Below are positions 9,986 to 19,067 of a stretch of DNA of 64,000 nucleotides, one piece after another. The notes below the pieces were generated by a model that saw nothing but the letters and a program-made list of their open reading frames with translations, made no database searches and was not told the DNA's origin. This DNA comes from Faecalicatena contorta (lineage in GTDB: Bacteria > Bacillota > Clostridia > Lachnospirales > Lachnospiraceae), in assembly GCF_003149105.1 (NCBI RefSeq), contig NZ_QGDS01000003.1:285674-349673 (forward strand), in the 5' to 3' direction. Both the position numbers and the translations under genes were made by a program. Each line of letters opens with the position of its first letter. Within the stretch, counting starts at the first letter, position 1.

Positions 9986-12265
9986 TTAATGTTCAACAAG
10001 ATACGGCAAGACCTCCAGCCGCTTCCCATCTGTAACCAATGTCACTGCGCCGCACTGCTGTGTGCTGTATATACGGCTCCCCACCTCATCCAGCCGTTCT
10101 AATGTTTCTTCATGAGGATGTCCATACCTGTTTTCCATCCCCGCCGATATCCATGAAATCCGGGGCTTTGTCTGTTCCAAAAATTCTTCTGAACTTGAAT
10201 TTTTAGACCCGTGATGAGCCGCTTTTAAGACATCATATTTCTTTAATTGCCCACTCCTTCCTAAAAGCTGTTCGCCCTCACCTTCCACATCTCCGGTAAA
10301 TAGCATGTCAAATTCCTGAAATTCTATTTCCAGAACCATAGATGCGGCATTTCCCGTCTCTCCATGATATTCCTGTGCAGGTGCCATACAAGTTAGCTTC
10401 ATTTCCTCTTCCGTCAATGTATCTCCCTTATTCATTACCGCCACCCTCGTCCCATGTCCGGCTGCCTTTCTTGCCAGCACCTTTAAAGAGTCATCCTGTA
10501 CTTCTTCGGGGGGCAATACAAGAGTTTTTATACGGATTCCCATCTTTTGATTTTCCAGCAGCTCCTCTATTCCATTCATGTGGTCTGCATCTCCATGAGA
10601 AATAAAAACATAATCCAGCACTGCCACACCCCCAGACTTCAAAAAAGGCTCTATCCGGTATTTTCCTACAGACGAAACATCACTGCTTCCTCCATCCACA
10701 AAATAGTTCATACCCTCAGGCCCTTTTATATAAAGCCCGTCTCCCTGTCCCACATCCAGCATAGTTACCGTAAGCTTCCCGCTACCCCCGCAGGCAAAAT
10801 ACCCTGGAAGAATTAAGACTATAACTATGATTGCCATGGACAAGCCTCCAAAAATCTTTTTCCACCCTTCTTTCGCTAAAAACAGAAAGTACCTTTTCTC
10901 TGCCTGGCTCTTATTCTTACATATATAGATAATAATACAGAACAAAAATAGGAGTATGTAGTAACAAAATATAATCACTTTTGAAGGTTGTCCCGTTATA
11001 ATTCTGCTGCCCGGAAAGCTCAGACTTATCTGACAGGCTTTGTCATAGAGATATAAAACACATTTACAGATAAAAAGCATAAGCCCTCCTACTTTACTAC
11101 TGACAAGGGCAGTCAGTGAACCAAACACCCCCGCTCCCATGACAACAGATGTTAAGGGAATTACAAAGAGATTTAAAAATATAGAATAGGGCGGAAATTC
11201 AAAGAAGAAATAAAGCATAATTGGAAGAAGTGTTATGTTGACAGCCAGACTGGAACAGAAATCTTTTAAAAACTTTATACCCCGGGGAACTTTTCCTCCC
11301 TTCCTTTCCTTCAAGAAACAAAATTCCAGGCATGGAGCCACCCCGGTGATTCCAAGTAACGCACCAAATGATAGTAAAAAACCTGCGTCGAATAGATACA
11401 GCGGCTGCCACGCAGTAATGATTGCTGCGGACAGTGCAAGACTGGTTGGCATATCGTAATCCCTTCCAGCCATATCAGCGCCGATTCTCACCAAAAACAT
11501 GATAAAAGCTCTGATACTTGATACCCCGCAGCCTGTCATAAGAGTATACGCCAGCAGAAAACAGATTCCAACTGTCCCTGCCGCTTTAAAGGGCATCCCT
11601 GTTTTCCGCAGCATACTGTACAGGCCATTTCCCAAAAATGACATGTGAAGACCAGAAATAGCAAGAATATGCCCTATTCCACTCTTTTGATACAAATCCC
11701 TTACATTACTGTCCAGATCTCCTTTATCCCCCAGCAGGATTGCGCTCATACTATTCCCATAATACTCCCCAAGATATTCCGTAAGCATAGATTTCCACTT
11801 CCTGCGGAGCACCGTCAGATTCTCACTTATTATATCCACATCGGTATCCCTGACCTGCATTTCATCTGCCCACACATAAACATGAATTCCTTCTTTTCTA
11901 TGATAAAGCTTCTGATCGAAATTCCCCGGGTTTCTTGCAGCCTGAAATACCCCTGCTTCCCCTGAGATTTGTATATGGCTTCCAATTAACGCCTGATTTT
12001 TTGTTTTGATATAAACTAGAATTTTAGATTCCTGAAAGATTTGATTTTTTAAATGAACCTGATTGTTCTTCAGATATAATACTTCGTACTCCGCCTTTTC
12101 TTCCCTGCGGTACACAGTTCCGCCCAAAACCACCTGGGCCTTGCCTTCTATGCTCTTTTCCAGCCTGGAAGGTTTCCAGTCTGACGCCAGATGGAACCCT
12201 CCAACCAGAATTGCCTGTATACCCAGAAAGAGAACGGAAGCCATGCATAGTGGCCGTTTTATCAT
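9986..12265 (-). CDS. comEC: ComEC/Rec2 DNA internalisation protein
   Basis: Large polytopic membrane protein forming the channel that carries transforming single-stranded DNA through the membrane. The 759-residue product has the three expected regions. There is an N-terminal membrane helix and soluble domain (about 1-150). A Competence domain with many hydrophobic helices follows (about 170-470; SGIGHILAISGLHMSFLG is the family signature). The C-terminal part is a metallo-beta-lactamase-like domain with DVGQGDG and HGDADHMNG. It overlaps the upstream GerMN gene by four bases (ATGA), indicating translational coupling. With the ComEA-like gene at 15.6 kb, two uptake genes lie within 6 kb, though natural competence is not proven. 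Confidence 0.93.
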   Translation of the reverse strand: MIKRPLCMASVLFLGIQAILVGGFHLASDWKPSRLEKSIEGKAQVVLGGTVYRREEKAEYEVLYLKNNQVHLKNQIFQESKILVYIKTKNQALIGSHIQISGEAGVFQAARNPGNFDQKLYHRKEGIHVYVWADEMQVRDTDVDIISENLTVLRRKWKSMLTEYLGEYYGNSMSAILLGDKGDLDSNVRDLYQKSGIGHILAISGLHMSFLGNGLYSMLRKTGMPFKAAGTVGICFLLAYTLMTGCGVSSIRAFIMFLVRIGADMAGRDYDMPTSLALSAAIITAWQPLYLFDAGFLLSFGALLGITGVAPCLEFCFLKERKGGKVPRGIKFLKDFCSSLAVNITLLPIMLYFFFEFPPYSIFLNLFVIPLTSVVMGAGVFGSLTALVSSKVGGLMLFICKCVLYLYDKACQISLSFPGSRIITGQPSKVIIFCYYILLFLFCIIIYICKNKSQAEKRYFLFLAKEGWKKIFGGLSMAIIVIVLILPGYFACGGSGKLTVTMLDVGQGDGLYIKGPEGMNYFVDGGSSDVSSVGKYRIEPFLKSGGVAVLDYVFISHGDADHMNGIEELLENQKMGIRIKTLVLPPEEVQDDSLKVLARKAAGHGTRVAVMNKGDTLTEEEMKLTCMAPAQEYHGETGNAASMVLEIEFQEFDMLFTGDVEGEGEQLLGRSGQLKKYDVLKAAHHGSKNSSSEEFLEQTKPRISWISAGMENRYGHPHEETLERLDEVGSRIYSTQQCGAVTLVTDGKRLEVLPYLVEH

Positions 12266-13194
12266 TCTCCCTCCGCTTCTTCTACCCAGCTCCTGTCTTC
12301 CTCAAAAAGCTGGGTTAAATCTACTGTTTCCATATAAGAAACATTTTTTTCTCCATTTACCGTAATCTGTACTTTATTTGCCGCTGTCCCTTCCACCAAT
12401 GAATTGACAATAGAATAAATGGTAATCTCTGGCTTCACGTCGACTCCTCCATTCAGAAATTCATCGTCCAGATTCACGTAACAGATTCTATCTTTAATTG
12501 TAACACTCAGAAGAGTGATATCCGGGTTCACTGTAGGATACCCTGTATTCTTCTTAGGCCCCTTCATCAGCTTCTCTACAATCAGTTTTTCTTTGGATGT
12601 ATTACTGCTGTATTTTGCTTCTATTGTCTGAGCAACCAGTTTATCACCGGTTTCATTTGCAAAATATAAGGTCAGGTCAGCCGTCTCATAAGAGTTCAGG
12701 GAAGAACCCGTATTCTGTACGAAATCATCTTCATTTAGATAGCCCATCACCTTGCCTGTACTGTCAGCCAGATCCTCGCCTTCAACAGTAAACCACAAGC
12801 CGCTGATTCCATTTATTTGGACGAGGGACTTTACAATTGCCGCTCTCACCAGCTTTTCTTCCAGGGGCTGTATTTTTGCATATTCCTCATTAAAATCAAT
12901 ATACAAGATTTCCCCTTCCAATTCACATTTATTCACCTTCACGCCCTCTGGAATGGGCTCAGTGTAGTCAATATCTTCCGCAGGTGTCTCCAGCTCTTTT
13001 AACATCTGTTCCGCTGCTTTCTGCGGCCCCCTCTCTTTCACCTCGTAAGTCACTTTTATCAGCCCTGTTCTGTCAGAATTCAGACAGTATATATACGAGC
13101 TGCCTTCCTTTACGTCCGTCCGCTTAGCACAGGCAGACAGCAAAAAGAGAAAGCAGAAAAAGACGGAAAATATTCCTGATAATTTTCTTTTCAT
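12262..13194 (-). CDS. GerMN-domain lipoprotein
   Basis: Predicted secreted lipoprotein. The N-terminus MKRKLSGIFSVFFCFLF leads into the lipobox LLSAC, so the Cys at about residue 21 would be lipidated. Two GerMN-type (sporulation/germination) domains follow, one around residues 40-150 and one around 165-290 (LTLYFANETGDKLV, then LIVEKLMKGPK). Such proteins are thought to act on or near peptidoglycan. The start at 13194 is supported by GGAGGTGG; the longer upstream frame crosses a palindromic repeat. It overlaps comEC by four bases and lies downstream of a sensor kinase, so it may belong to an envelope-stress or sporulation response. Confidence 0.85.
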   Translation of the reverse strand: MKRKLSGIFSVFFCFLFLLSACAKRTDVKEGSSYIYCLNSDRTGLIKVTYEVKERGPQKAAEQMLKELETPAEDIDYTEPIPEGVKVNKCELEGEILYIDFNEEYAKIQPLEEKLVRAAIVKSLVQINGISGLWFTVEGEDLADSTGKVMGYLNEDDFVQNTGSSLNSYETADLTLYFANETGDKLVAQTIEAKYSSNTSKEKLIVEKLMKGPKKNTGYPTVNPDITLLSVTIKDRICYVNLDDEFLNGGVDVKPEITIYSIVNSLVEGTAANKVQITVNGEKNVSYMETVDLTQLFEEDRSWVEEAEGE

Positions 13195-13225
13195 GTATGC
13201 CACCTCCATGCTTATGCAACTTATA

Positions 13226-13252
13226 CTTATTGAACTGCTAATGTTCAATAAG
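13226..13252. repeat. 27-bp palindrome, family B copy 1
   Basis: Perfect ten-base arms CTTATTGAAC (13226-13235) and GTTCAATAAG (13243-13252) around the loop TGCTAAT. The same design, with loop TRCTAAY, recurs twice at 21948-22006. It lies in the 200-base gap between the kinase and the GerMN gene. The remainder, 13253-13394, has no gene that I can support. Confidence 0.7.
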
Positions 13253-13394
13253 GTAGGTTTGGTCTTTTCAAACCTTAGCTGCAAAGTACATCCTGTCGAC
13301 TTAGGCGGGGTCCTTTCCCTCCTTAGTGACATGGATGTTACCATAATCCGCTGCGCAGTCTGGTTCTATATACAAGCTGCTTTGCAGCCCAAGT

Positions 13395-14867
13395 TTACGC
13401 AACATAGGTCAGAGGAATCCTGACAGTAAATGTAGTTCCTTCCCCCTCACTGCTGTATACCTTGATAGAACCTCTGTGTATAATCACTGCATTTCTTGCA
13501 ATCGCCAGCCCAAGTCCCGTACCGCCGATCTCACGGGAATGTGACTTGTCCACACGGTAAAAACGCTCAAAAATATGCACCTGGTCACTCTCCGGTATCC
13601 CAATACCTGAATCTGCCACTTTCACATAAAAATATTTGTGATCCGCATTCAGGGAAACATGGACCCAGCCTTCTTTGTGATTATACTTAATCGCATTTTC
13701 CACAAGGTTCGAAAAAGCAAGAGTTAGTTTTACCTCATCAACTTCCGCCGACACCGGACGGAAACTTTCTAAAACTAATTCCACATTCTTATTCTCTGCT
13801 ATAGGTTTTAAACGCTTTAAAATCAATTCCATAAGCTCATTGATGTTTACTGTCTTGATATTCATATCCTGTGCTGTCTTGTCCATCTTAACCAGGGTCA
13901 GCAGGTCTGTAATGATATCATTTTCCCTGTCAATCTCTTTGGCAATATCCCCCATAAATTCCTGATATAACTCTATCGGAACATTTTCCTGGGCCAAAAG
14001 GGAATCAGCCAGCACTTTCATGGATGTCAGCGGCGTTTTTAGTTCGTGGGATACGTTGGAGACAAATTCCTCCCGGGATTCATCCAACTGCTTCAGCCGC
14101 CTCAGCATTTTATTGAATGCTTCGGAAAGCTGTTTTGTCTCTGTAAATGTATTTACATGAAGTACCTCATCATCATATCCTTCAGACACATTTGCAATAG
14201 ATGCTGTGATTTTATGCAGTGGTTTTACAATCCACCCTGCCAGAAACAAGCTTAGTCCAAGCATTAGTATAAATACGATACCCAAAATAGTACTGCCCTT
14301 TGTATGCAGTATCTTCAGGCTGTCTTCAATGGTATCCGTAGATACACTGGCCAGCATCACTCCCGATATCTCCTCAGATTTCCCCTCCATAATCGGAGAA
14401 GTCACCTCTATGTACCGGTTCTCTTTGTCATAATAATTCATGCTGCTGCCTTTGAGACAGCGGATCACATCTTCAGATACCATTGTTTTGCCTTCATCCA
14501 GGCTATACGTATCTTTTATTACCTTGAGATCCTTGTCCACAATCATTACCCGGCCATTGTATATATTTGTCAATTGGGTTAAACTTGCATTGATAACCTC
14601 GGAAGATGTGTCCGCCAGATAATTATAGCTGTTTAGCTGATTGCTTAGAATTGTACATTGATTCTGTATATCTGCGGTTCTCAGGGAAATGGCCCTTGTC
14701 TCATAAGCTTTAATAATTCCGCTGTAAGCAGCGATACATGGTATGATTGATACCACGAGAATTAAAAGTATGATACAAAACCGCAGACTTTTTAGAAACT
14801 TACCATTATATTTGAAATGAAAATCACCCCTGGAAATAATAACCAACTCCCCACTTTGTATGTACAT
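13395..14867 (-). CDS. Membrane sensor histidine kinase (PhoR/VicK type)
   Basis: Sensor kinase of the two-component pair with the next gene. The 490-residue product has a first membrane helix at about 28-52 and an extracellular sensor region to about 195. A second helix lies at about 196-220 (ILGIVFILMLGLSLFLAGWI) and is followed by a HAMP linker. The phosphoacceptor segment FVSNVSHELKTPLTSM carries the conserved His, and an HATPase domain has NLVENAIKYN and GIGIPESD. The family is PhoR/ResE/VicK-like, with stimulus unknown. The frame overlaps the regulator gene by 44 bases if it starts at 14867. No nearer ATG with a ribosome site exists, so the true start may be a downstream TTG. Confidence 0.9.
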   Translation of the reverse strand: MYIQSGELVIISRGDFHFKYNGKFLKSLRFCIILLILVVSIIPCIAAYSGIIKAYETRAISLRTADIQNQCTILSNQLNSYNYLADTSSEVINASLTQLTNIYNGRVMIVDKDLKVIKDTYSLDEGKTMVSEDVIRCLKGSSMNYYDKENRYIEVTSPIMEGKSEEISGVMLASVSTDTIEDSLKILHTKGSTILGIVFILMLGLSLFLAGWIVKPLHKITASIANVSEGYDDEVLHVNTFTETKQLSEAFNKMLRRLKQLDESREEFVSNVSHELKTPLTSMKVLADSLLAQENVPIELYQEFMGDIAKEIDRENDIITDLLTLVKMDKTAQDMNIKTVNINELMELILKRLKPIAENKNVELVLESFRPVSAEVDEVKLTLAFSNLVENAIKYNHKEGWVHVSLNADHKYFYVKVADSGIGIPESDQVHIFERFYRVDKSHSREIGGTGLGLAIARNAVIIHRGSIKVYSSEGEGTTFTVRIPLTYVA

Positions 14868-15513
14868 ATTTAGGCTCGCTTGGATTCTTCTCTATCTTCT
14901 CACGCAAACGCCTGATATGCACATCCACTGTTCTTGCGTCCCCCGGATAATCATATCCCCATACCAGGTTCAGCAAATTCTCCCTGCTGTATACCTTATT
15001 TGGATTCATTGCCAAAAGCTCCAGTACATCGAACTCTTTTGCTGTCAGGTTAATCTCACGCTCACCGATGAATACTCTGCGGCTCTCACAATCTATCCGC
15101 ATAGCTCCCTTCACAATAACCGGACTGTTTGCCGGTTCCTCCCGCTTTGCAGTTCTTCTCATAATCGCCTTGATGCGGGCCTTCACTTCCAAAATATTGA
15201 AAGGCTTCGTAATATAATCATCGGCTCCATATTCAAGCCCCAGGATTTTATCCATATCTTCACTTTTCGCCGTCAGCATGACAACCGGCATATCTGAAAA
15301 TTCACGAATATGCTGACAGACCTGAAATCCGTCCATTTTGGGAAGCATCACATCCAGAAGAACCAGATCATATTCGCAGTTCCTGGCATATTCCAATGCC
15401 TCCTCGCCGTCATATGCACAGTCTACTTCCATATCATCCTGTTCAAGACTGAAACGAATCCCCTTTACGATTAATTTTTCATCATCCACTACTAAAATCT
15501 TCTTTTTACTCAT
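14824..15513 (-). CDS. OmpR/PhoB-family response regulator
   Basis: DNA-binding partner of the downstream kinase. The 229-residue product has a receiver domain with the acidic pocket VVDDE, the phosphoacceptor Asp in LVLLDVMLPKMDG and the conserved Lys in DDYITKPF. The C-terminal winged helix ends in VDVHIRRLREKIEKNPSEPKYVHTKWGVGYYF. The start MSKKKILVVDD at 15513 has AGGAG close upstream; the longer frame runs into hairpin DNA. The WykK-type overall architecture resembles PhoP/WalR. The gene order regulator-kinase-GerMN-comEC suggests that the pair controls envelope functions, but the regulon is unknown. Confidence 0.93.
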   Translation of the reverse strand: MSKKKILVVDDEKLIVKGIRFSLEQDDMEVDCAYDGEEALEYARNCEYDLVLLDVMLPKMDGFQVCQHIREFSDMPVVMLTAKSEDMDKILGLEYGADDYITKPFNILEVKARIKAIMRRTAKREEPANSPVIVKGAMRIDCESRRVFIGEREINLTAKEFDVLELLAMNPNKVYSRENLLNLVWGYDYPGDARTVDVHIRRLREKIEKNPSEPKYVHTKWGVGYYFQG

Positions 15514-15557
15514 ACTCCTCTTTCCCTTAACACCTGATATACCAGCCTTCCAAAGCC

Positions 15558-15626
15558 AAAGCGGATACACAAAACTTGTTCCGCTTTGTCCTTGTAACCT
15601 TACGGCAGCCCTCCCACTGTAAGGTT
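15558..15626. repeat. Two adjacent hairpins between comEA-like gene and response regulator
   Basis: First, AAAGCGGA (15558-15565) pairs with TCCGCTTT (15580-15587). Second, AACCTTAC (15596-15603) pairs with GTAAGGTT (15619-15626), the latter touching the stop codon of the ComEA-like gene. Neither is followed by a clear U run on the minus strand, so readthrough into the regulator gene is possible. Confidence 0.5.
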
Positions 15627-16254
15627 ATACCGTGATCCTGTCTTTTATTTTATTAAATACTCCCTCTTTGATTCCCTCAACCTGCATCAGGTCTTCCACA
15701 GACTGAAATGCTCCGTTTAATTCCCGGTGGGAAATGATGCTGTCTGCCTTTGCATCGCCGATTCCAGGCAGTGTTTTGAGTTCCTCTTTCAAAGCCGTAT
15801 TAATATTTACTTTTCCCTCTGTCTTTGCGTCCGTTCCTGTTACTTCCGGCAAACTGCCGTCTACAATCCCTTTTTCCAGCTCCTCCACCGTAGGTATATA
15901 AATACGCTCCCCGTCTACAGCCAGTCTTGCCTGGTTCACAGCATCCCCTGCTGCTCCTTCAGTCACACCTCCGGCCATCGCAATTGCTTCATATACCCTG
16001 GCATCCCCAGCCAATTCATATACTCCCGGGGCATGTACAGCACCACAGACATAGACAAAAACTGCGGCAGATACTTTTTCTTCCTGCTGCACAGCTTTTT
16101 CTTCCGTTTCTTCTGCTGTTTTATCACCGGTCTGCCCTAACTCCAACTCTGTAAAATCATCCGCCTTATCTTTTTTACATCCTGCCGTCAATATCATTAC
16201 CGTCAAAATGACATATAGAAATCTGCGGATTCCTGTATTTCTCCTGTCCTTCAT
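15625..16254 (-). CDS. comEA: ComEA-like DNA-binding lipoprotein (SLBB + helix-hairpin-helix)
   Basis: Predicted surface DNA receptor of the competence machinery. The 209-residue product has an N-terminal export signal ending in ILTAGCKK, a probable lipobox with the modified Cys near residue 26. An acidic spacer follows, then an SLBB domain (VFVYVCGAVHAPGVYEL, about 65-130). The C-terminus is a tandem helix-hairpin-helix (VNINTALKEELKTLPGIGDA, then FQSVEDLMQVEGI). This is the ComEA layout, although a lipid anchor instead of a plain membrane helix is a variation. comEC lies 3.4 kb downstream in the same direction. Confidence 0.88.
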   Translation of the reverse strand: MKDRRNTGIRRFLYVILTVMILTAGCKKDKADDFTELELGQTGDKTAEETEEKAVQQEEKVSAAVFVYVCGAVHAPGVYELAGDARVYEAIAMAGGVTEGAAGDAVNQARLAVDGERIYIPTVEELEKGIVDGSLPEVTGTDAKTEGKVNINTALKEELKTLPGIGDAKADSIISHRELNGAFQSVEDLMQVEGIKEGVFNKIKDRITV

Positions 16255-16305
16255 AATTCCCTCACAGTCTTTCGGCTGCCTGGAATCCCCTCGCCGGACA
16301 CTAAT

Positions 16306-16334
16306 ATTGTATCGAATAATAGCTCAAATTACAA
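16306..16334 (-). promoter_or_regulatory. Promoter for the comEA-like gene
   Basis: The -35 box TTGTAA (16334-16329) and -10 box TACAAT (16311-16306) are spaced by 17 bases, about 50 bases upstream of the start codon. The flanking gap to 16382 is AT-rich with no gene. Confidence 0.6.
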
Positions 16335-16382
16335 TACATATTTTTACGTTTTTGTTACATTTTTGTTAAACGGCTGTGGCCG

Positions 16383-16814
16383 TCATTCCCACTGGAAAAT
16401 AGCAATCCCTATCAGGGCCAAAACCAGCCCCCCTATCTTTTTCCAGTCCAGCGGCTCTTTTTCAACGCCGAACAATCCCATGAGTTCAATGACATATGCC
16501 ACAATTAACTGGGCAATAACAATCAAAAGGGCCGCTTTCGCAGGTCCCAGCGCAGCCATGCTTTTTATGACAGTCCATGTAATACCGGCGCCAATCACTC
16601 CCCCCAGCAGCATATATTTTGGGTCTACCTTTCCAATTGCAGCAATACTCTCTCTTCCAGTGACAAACCATGCAACCGCACACACAAGAAATGCTGTTAA
16701 CTGAACCCATGCATTTCCAACCCACATTCCGGTTGTTTTTGTTACCTGTGTGTTAAACACACCCTGTACACTCATAAGAGCACCGGATAACAAAGCAATA
16801 AAAAAACCAATCAT
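16383..16814 (-). CDS. YdcZ/DMT-superfamily small membrane protein
   Basis: Integral membrane protein of 143 residues with about five hydrophobic helices, starting MIGFFIALLSGALMSVQGVFN. The GVFNTQ motif, the short length and the C-terminal GLVLALIGIAIF match the DUF606/YdcZ group of the drug/metabolite transporter superfamily. Substrate is unknown. Start 16814 is set by AGGAGG nine bases upstream; the longer frame reads through that site. It lies downstream of argD in the same direction but beyond a palindrome, so it need not belong to the arg operon. Confidence 0.8.
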   Translation of the reverse strand: MIGFFIALLSGALMSVQGVFNTQVTKTTGMWVGNAWVQLTAFLVCAVAWFVTGRESIAAIGKVDPKYMLLGGVIGAGITWTVIKSMAALGPAKAALLIVIAQLIVAYVIELMGLFGVEKEPLDWKKIGGLVLALIGIAIFQWE

Positions 16815-16926
16815 ATCCTCATACCTCCTATTTTCTATAGTAGTATGTCCGGGGTGACTGGTTTTTATCATTTCATGAGGAAGTTCTTTTCGCCAGGCTC
16901 AAAGAACGACCTGCGTGCTAAGCTCG

Positions 16927-16972
16927 ACATTGAACACTAGACTCGTGAAAAACCTCGTCAAGTGTTCAATGT
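16927..16972 (-). terminator. Hairpin at the end of the arg operon
   Basis: Twelve-base arms ACATTGAACACT (16927-16938) and AGTGTTCAATGT (16961-16972) begin five bases after the argD stop. A short GAC/GTC pairing continues inside. The minus-strand flank (CGAGCTTAGC) has no U run, so this is a stabilising or weak terminating structure rather than a textbook terminator. A second small stem, GTTCTTT/AAAGAAC, lies at 16883-16907. Confidence 0.5.
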
Positions 16973-16976
16973 TTCG

Positions 16977-18167
16977 CTAATCACTATCGGTCAAAACACG
17001 CTCCAGTTTTTCTATCATCTCATCAATATGTTTCTCTTCTAAAATCAGCGGAGGGACAAACCGGATTACATTCCCTTCTGCCTGAATCAGCAGCAGTCCT
17101 TCCTCTACAGTTTTTTTATTTATTTCTGACACAGGTATAGAAAATTGAAGTCCCTGCATCAGGCCTTTTCCTTTTCTCTGCACAATACAATCCCATTTAG
17201 CCACAAGTTCATCCATACGCTTCGTCAGATAGGGAGAAACTTTATTTATATGGTCCAAAATGCGTTCTTTCTCAAATATCTCCAGCACTTTTTTTACTGC
17301 CGTACATGCCAGAGGATTCCCACCGTAGGTTGCACCATGGTCGCCAGGCTTTAAAGAGTATTCTGCCACTTTCTTTGTCATTGCAAAGGCTCCCACCGGT
17401 ATTCCGTTTCCAATCGCTTTTGCCATGGTGATAATATCCGGCTTTACCCCAAATCCCTGCCACGCAAACATAGTACCGGTACGTCCCATTCCACACTGGA
17501 TCTCGTCACAAATCATCAAAACATCATTCTCATCACAGATTTGGCGGATTCCTTCCATAAACTCCTGGGTCGCAAGATTAATTCCGCCCTCGCCCTGAAG
17601 AGGCTCCAAAATGATTGCACAGGTTTTATCGTTTACCAGTGCCTTCACACTCTCTAAATCATTAAATTTTGCAAAATGCACTCCTGGAACAACTGGTTCA
17701 AAAGGTTCTCTGTAAGAGTCATGTCCGGTCACAGATACGGAGCCAAAGCTTCTCCCGTGAAAGGAGTTTTCCATAGCAATGAATTCATACCGCCCGGTCT
17801 GCTTGGTGTATGCATACCGTCTTGCAGATTTGAGAGCTCCCTCATTGGCCTCACTGCCGCTGTTTGTAAAGAACACTCTGTCCATGCCTGATGCCTGATT
17901 CAATGCCCTGGCCGCATCTCCGCAGTTCTCATGATAATAAAGATTGGAAATATGATATATTTTATCAATCTGCTCTTTCAGTGTTTCATTAAATTCTTTA
18001 TGATTATATCCCAGGCCCGTCACTGCGAAACCAGCGGCAAAATCAAGATATTCTTTTCCATCCGTGTCGTATACATACATCCCTTCCCCATGGTCCAGGG
18101 CAATGGGGAACCGATTGTATACGTGCAGAAGATTTTCCTCTCCTGCCTGAATCTTACTGTTCACCAT
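16977..18167 (-). CDS. argD: Acetylornithine aminotransferase
   Basis: PLP enzyme converting N-acetylglutamate semialdehyde to N-acetylornithine with glutamate as amino donor. The 396-residue product has class-III aminotransferase signatures: [38 protein letters not shown] and [17 protein letters not shown], where the Lys of MAKAIGNG binds PLP. I take MVNSKIQAG (18167) as start because a GTAGGT site lies eight bases upstream. It overlaps the argB end by 14 bases, as expected for coupled genes. Last gene of argC-GNAT-argJ-argB-argD. Confidence 0.95.
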   Translation of the reverse strand: MVNSKIQAGEENLLHVYNRFPIALDHGEGMYVYDTDGKEYLDFAAGFAVTGLGYNHKEFNETLKEQIDKIYHISNLYYHENCGDAARALNQASGMDRVFFTNSGSEANEGALKSARRYAYTKQTGRYEFIAMENSFHGRSFGSVSVTGHDSYREPFEPVVPGVHFAKFNDLESVKALVNDKTCAIILEPLQGEGGINLATQEFMEGIRQICDENDVLMICDEIQCGMGRTGTMFAWQGFGVKPDIITMAKAIGNGIPVGAFAMTKKVAEYSLKPGDHGATYGGNPLACTAVKKVLEIFEKERILDHINKVSPYLTKRMDELVAKWDCIVQRKGKGLMQGLQFSIPVSEINKKTVEEGLLLIQAEGNVIRFVPPLILEEKHIDEMIEKLERVLTDSD

Positions 18168-19056
18168 TATAATACCTACTTTCTTCACCACCTAAAATTG
18201 CGGTTCCAATTCCTTTATTTGTAAAAATCTCCAAAAGCAGACAGTGTGCGATTCTGCCGTCCAGAATATGGACTCTTGAAACACCGTTTTCTATGGCATC
18301 GATACAATTCTGCAGCTTAGGCAGCATCCCGCCCCCTATGTAGCCTTCTTTCATCAATTCCTGGGCTTCCTCTACCCGGAGCTCTGAAATTAAGGTCTTC
18401 GGATCATCCGGATCTTTATAAACCCCTTCAATATCCGTCAGAAATGCCAGTTTTTCTGCCTGTACTGCACGGGCAATGGCACAGGCCGCATCGTCTGCAT
18501 TGATGTTATATGTGTTATACTCATCATCCAGCCCCACGGGACAAACAATGGGAAGAAAATCCTTTTCAAGAAGGTCATAGAGAATTTCCGCATTTACTTT
18601 CTTCACTTCTCCTACAAACCCGATATCCTCACCGCCTGAGAGTTTCTTGTCTACCTTCAGCAGGCCTCCGTCCTTGCCGCTGATTCCAATTGCCCTGACC
18701 CCCAGTTCTTCCACGAGCTGAACCAGACTTTTATTCACTTTACCGAGCACCATTTCCACAACTTCCATCGTATCTGTATCTGTAATACGCAGACCATTGA
18801 TAAACTGAGGCTCCATACCTACCTTGCCAACCCATCTGCTGATTTCCTTACCGCCCCCATGTACAATAATAGGCTTAAACCCAACCAGCTTTAAAAGTGT
18901 AACATCTTCAATTACTTGTCTTTTCAACTCTTCATCAACCATAGCGCTGCCGCCATATTTTACGACAATAATCTTACGGTTGAAACGCTGGATATAGGGA
19001 AGTGCTTCTATTAGTACCTGCGCTTTGTCCAGGTATTGCTGTATATTTTCCTGCAT
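18154..19056 (-). CDS. argB: Acetylglutamate kinase
   Basis: Phosphorylates N-acetylglutamate, usually the committed and feedback-controlled step of arginine synthesis. The 300-residue product has the amino-acid kinase fold with [22 protein letters not shown], the N-acetylglutamate-binding [18 protein letters not shown], and [12 protein letters not shown] plus LLTDIEGVY-like [11 protein letters not shown]. The N-terminal extension before VVKYGG (about 28 residues, [22 protein letters not shown]) resembles the helix that lets arginine-sensitive kinases form hexamers, so feedback inhibition by arginine is likely. Lies 11 bases downstream of argJ. Confidence 0.97.
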   Translation of the reverse strand: MQENIQQYLDKAQVLIEALPYIQRFNRKIIVVKYGGSAMVDEELKRQVIEDVTLLKLVGFKPIIVHGGGKEISRWVGKVGMEPQFINGLRITDTDTMEVVEMVLGKVNKSLVQLVEELGVRAIGISGKDGGLLKVDKKLSGGEDIGFVGEVKKVNAEILYDLLEKDFLPIVCPVGLDDEYNTYNINADDAACAIARAVQAEKLAFLTDIEGVYKDPDDPKTLISELRVEEAQELMKEGYIGGGMLPKLQNCIDAIENGVSRVHILDGRIAHCLLLEIFTNKGIGTAILGGEESRYYNGEQ

Positions 19057-19067
19057 AATATTCCTCC

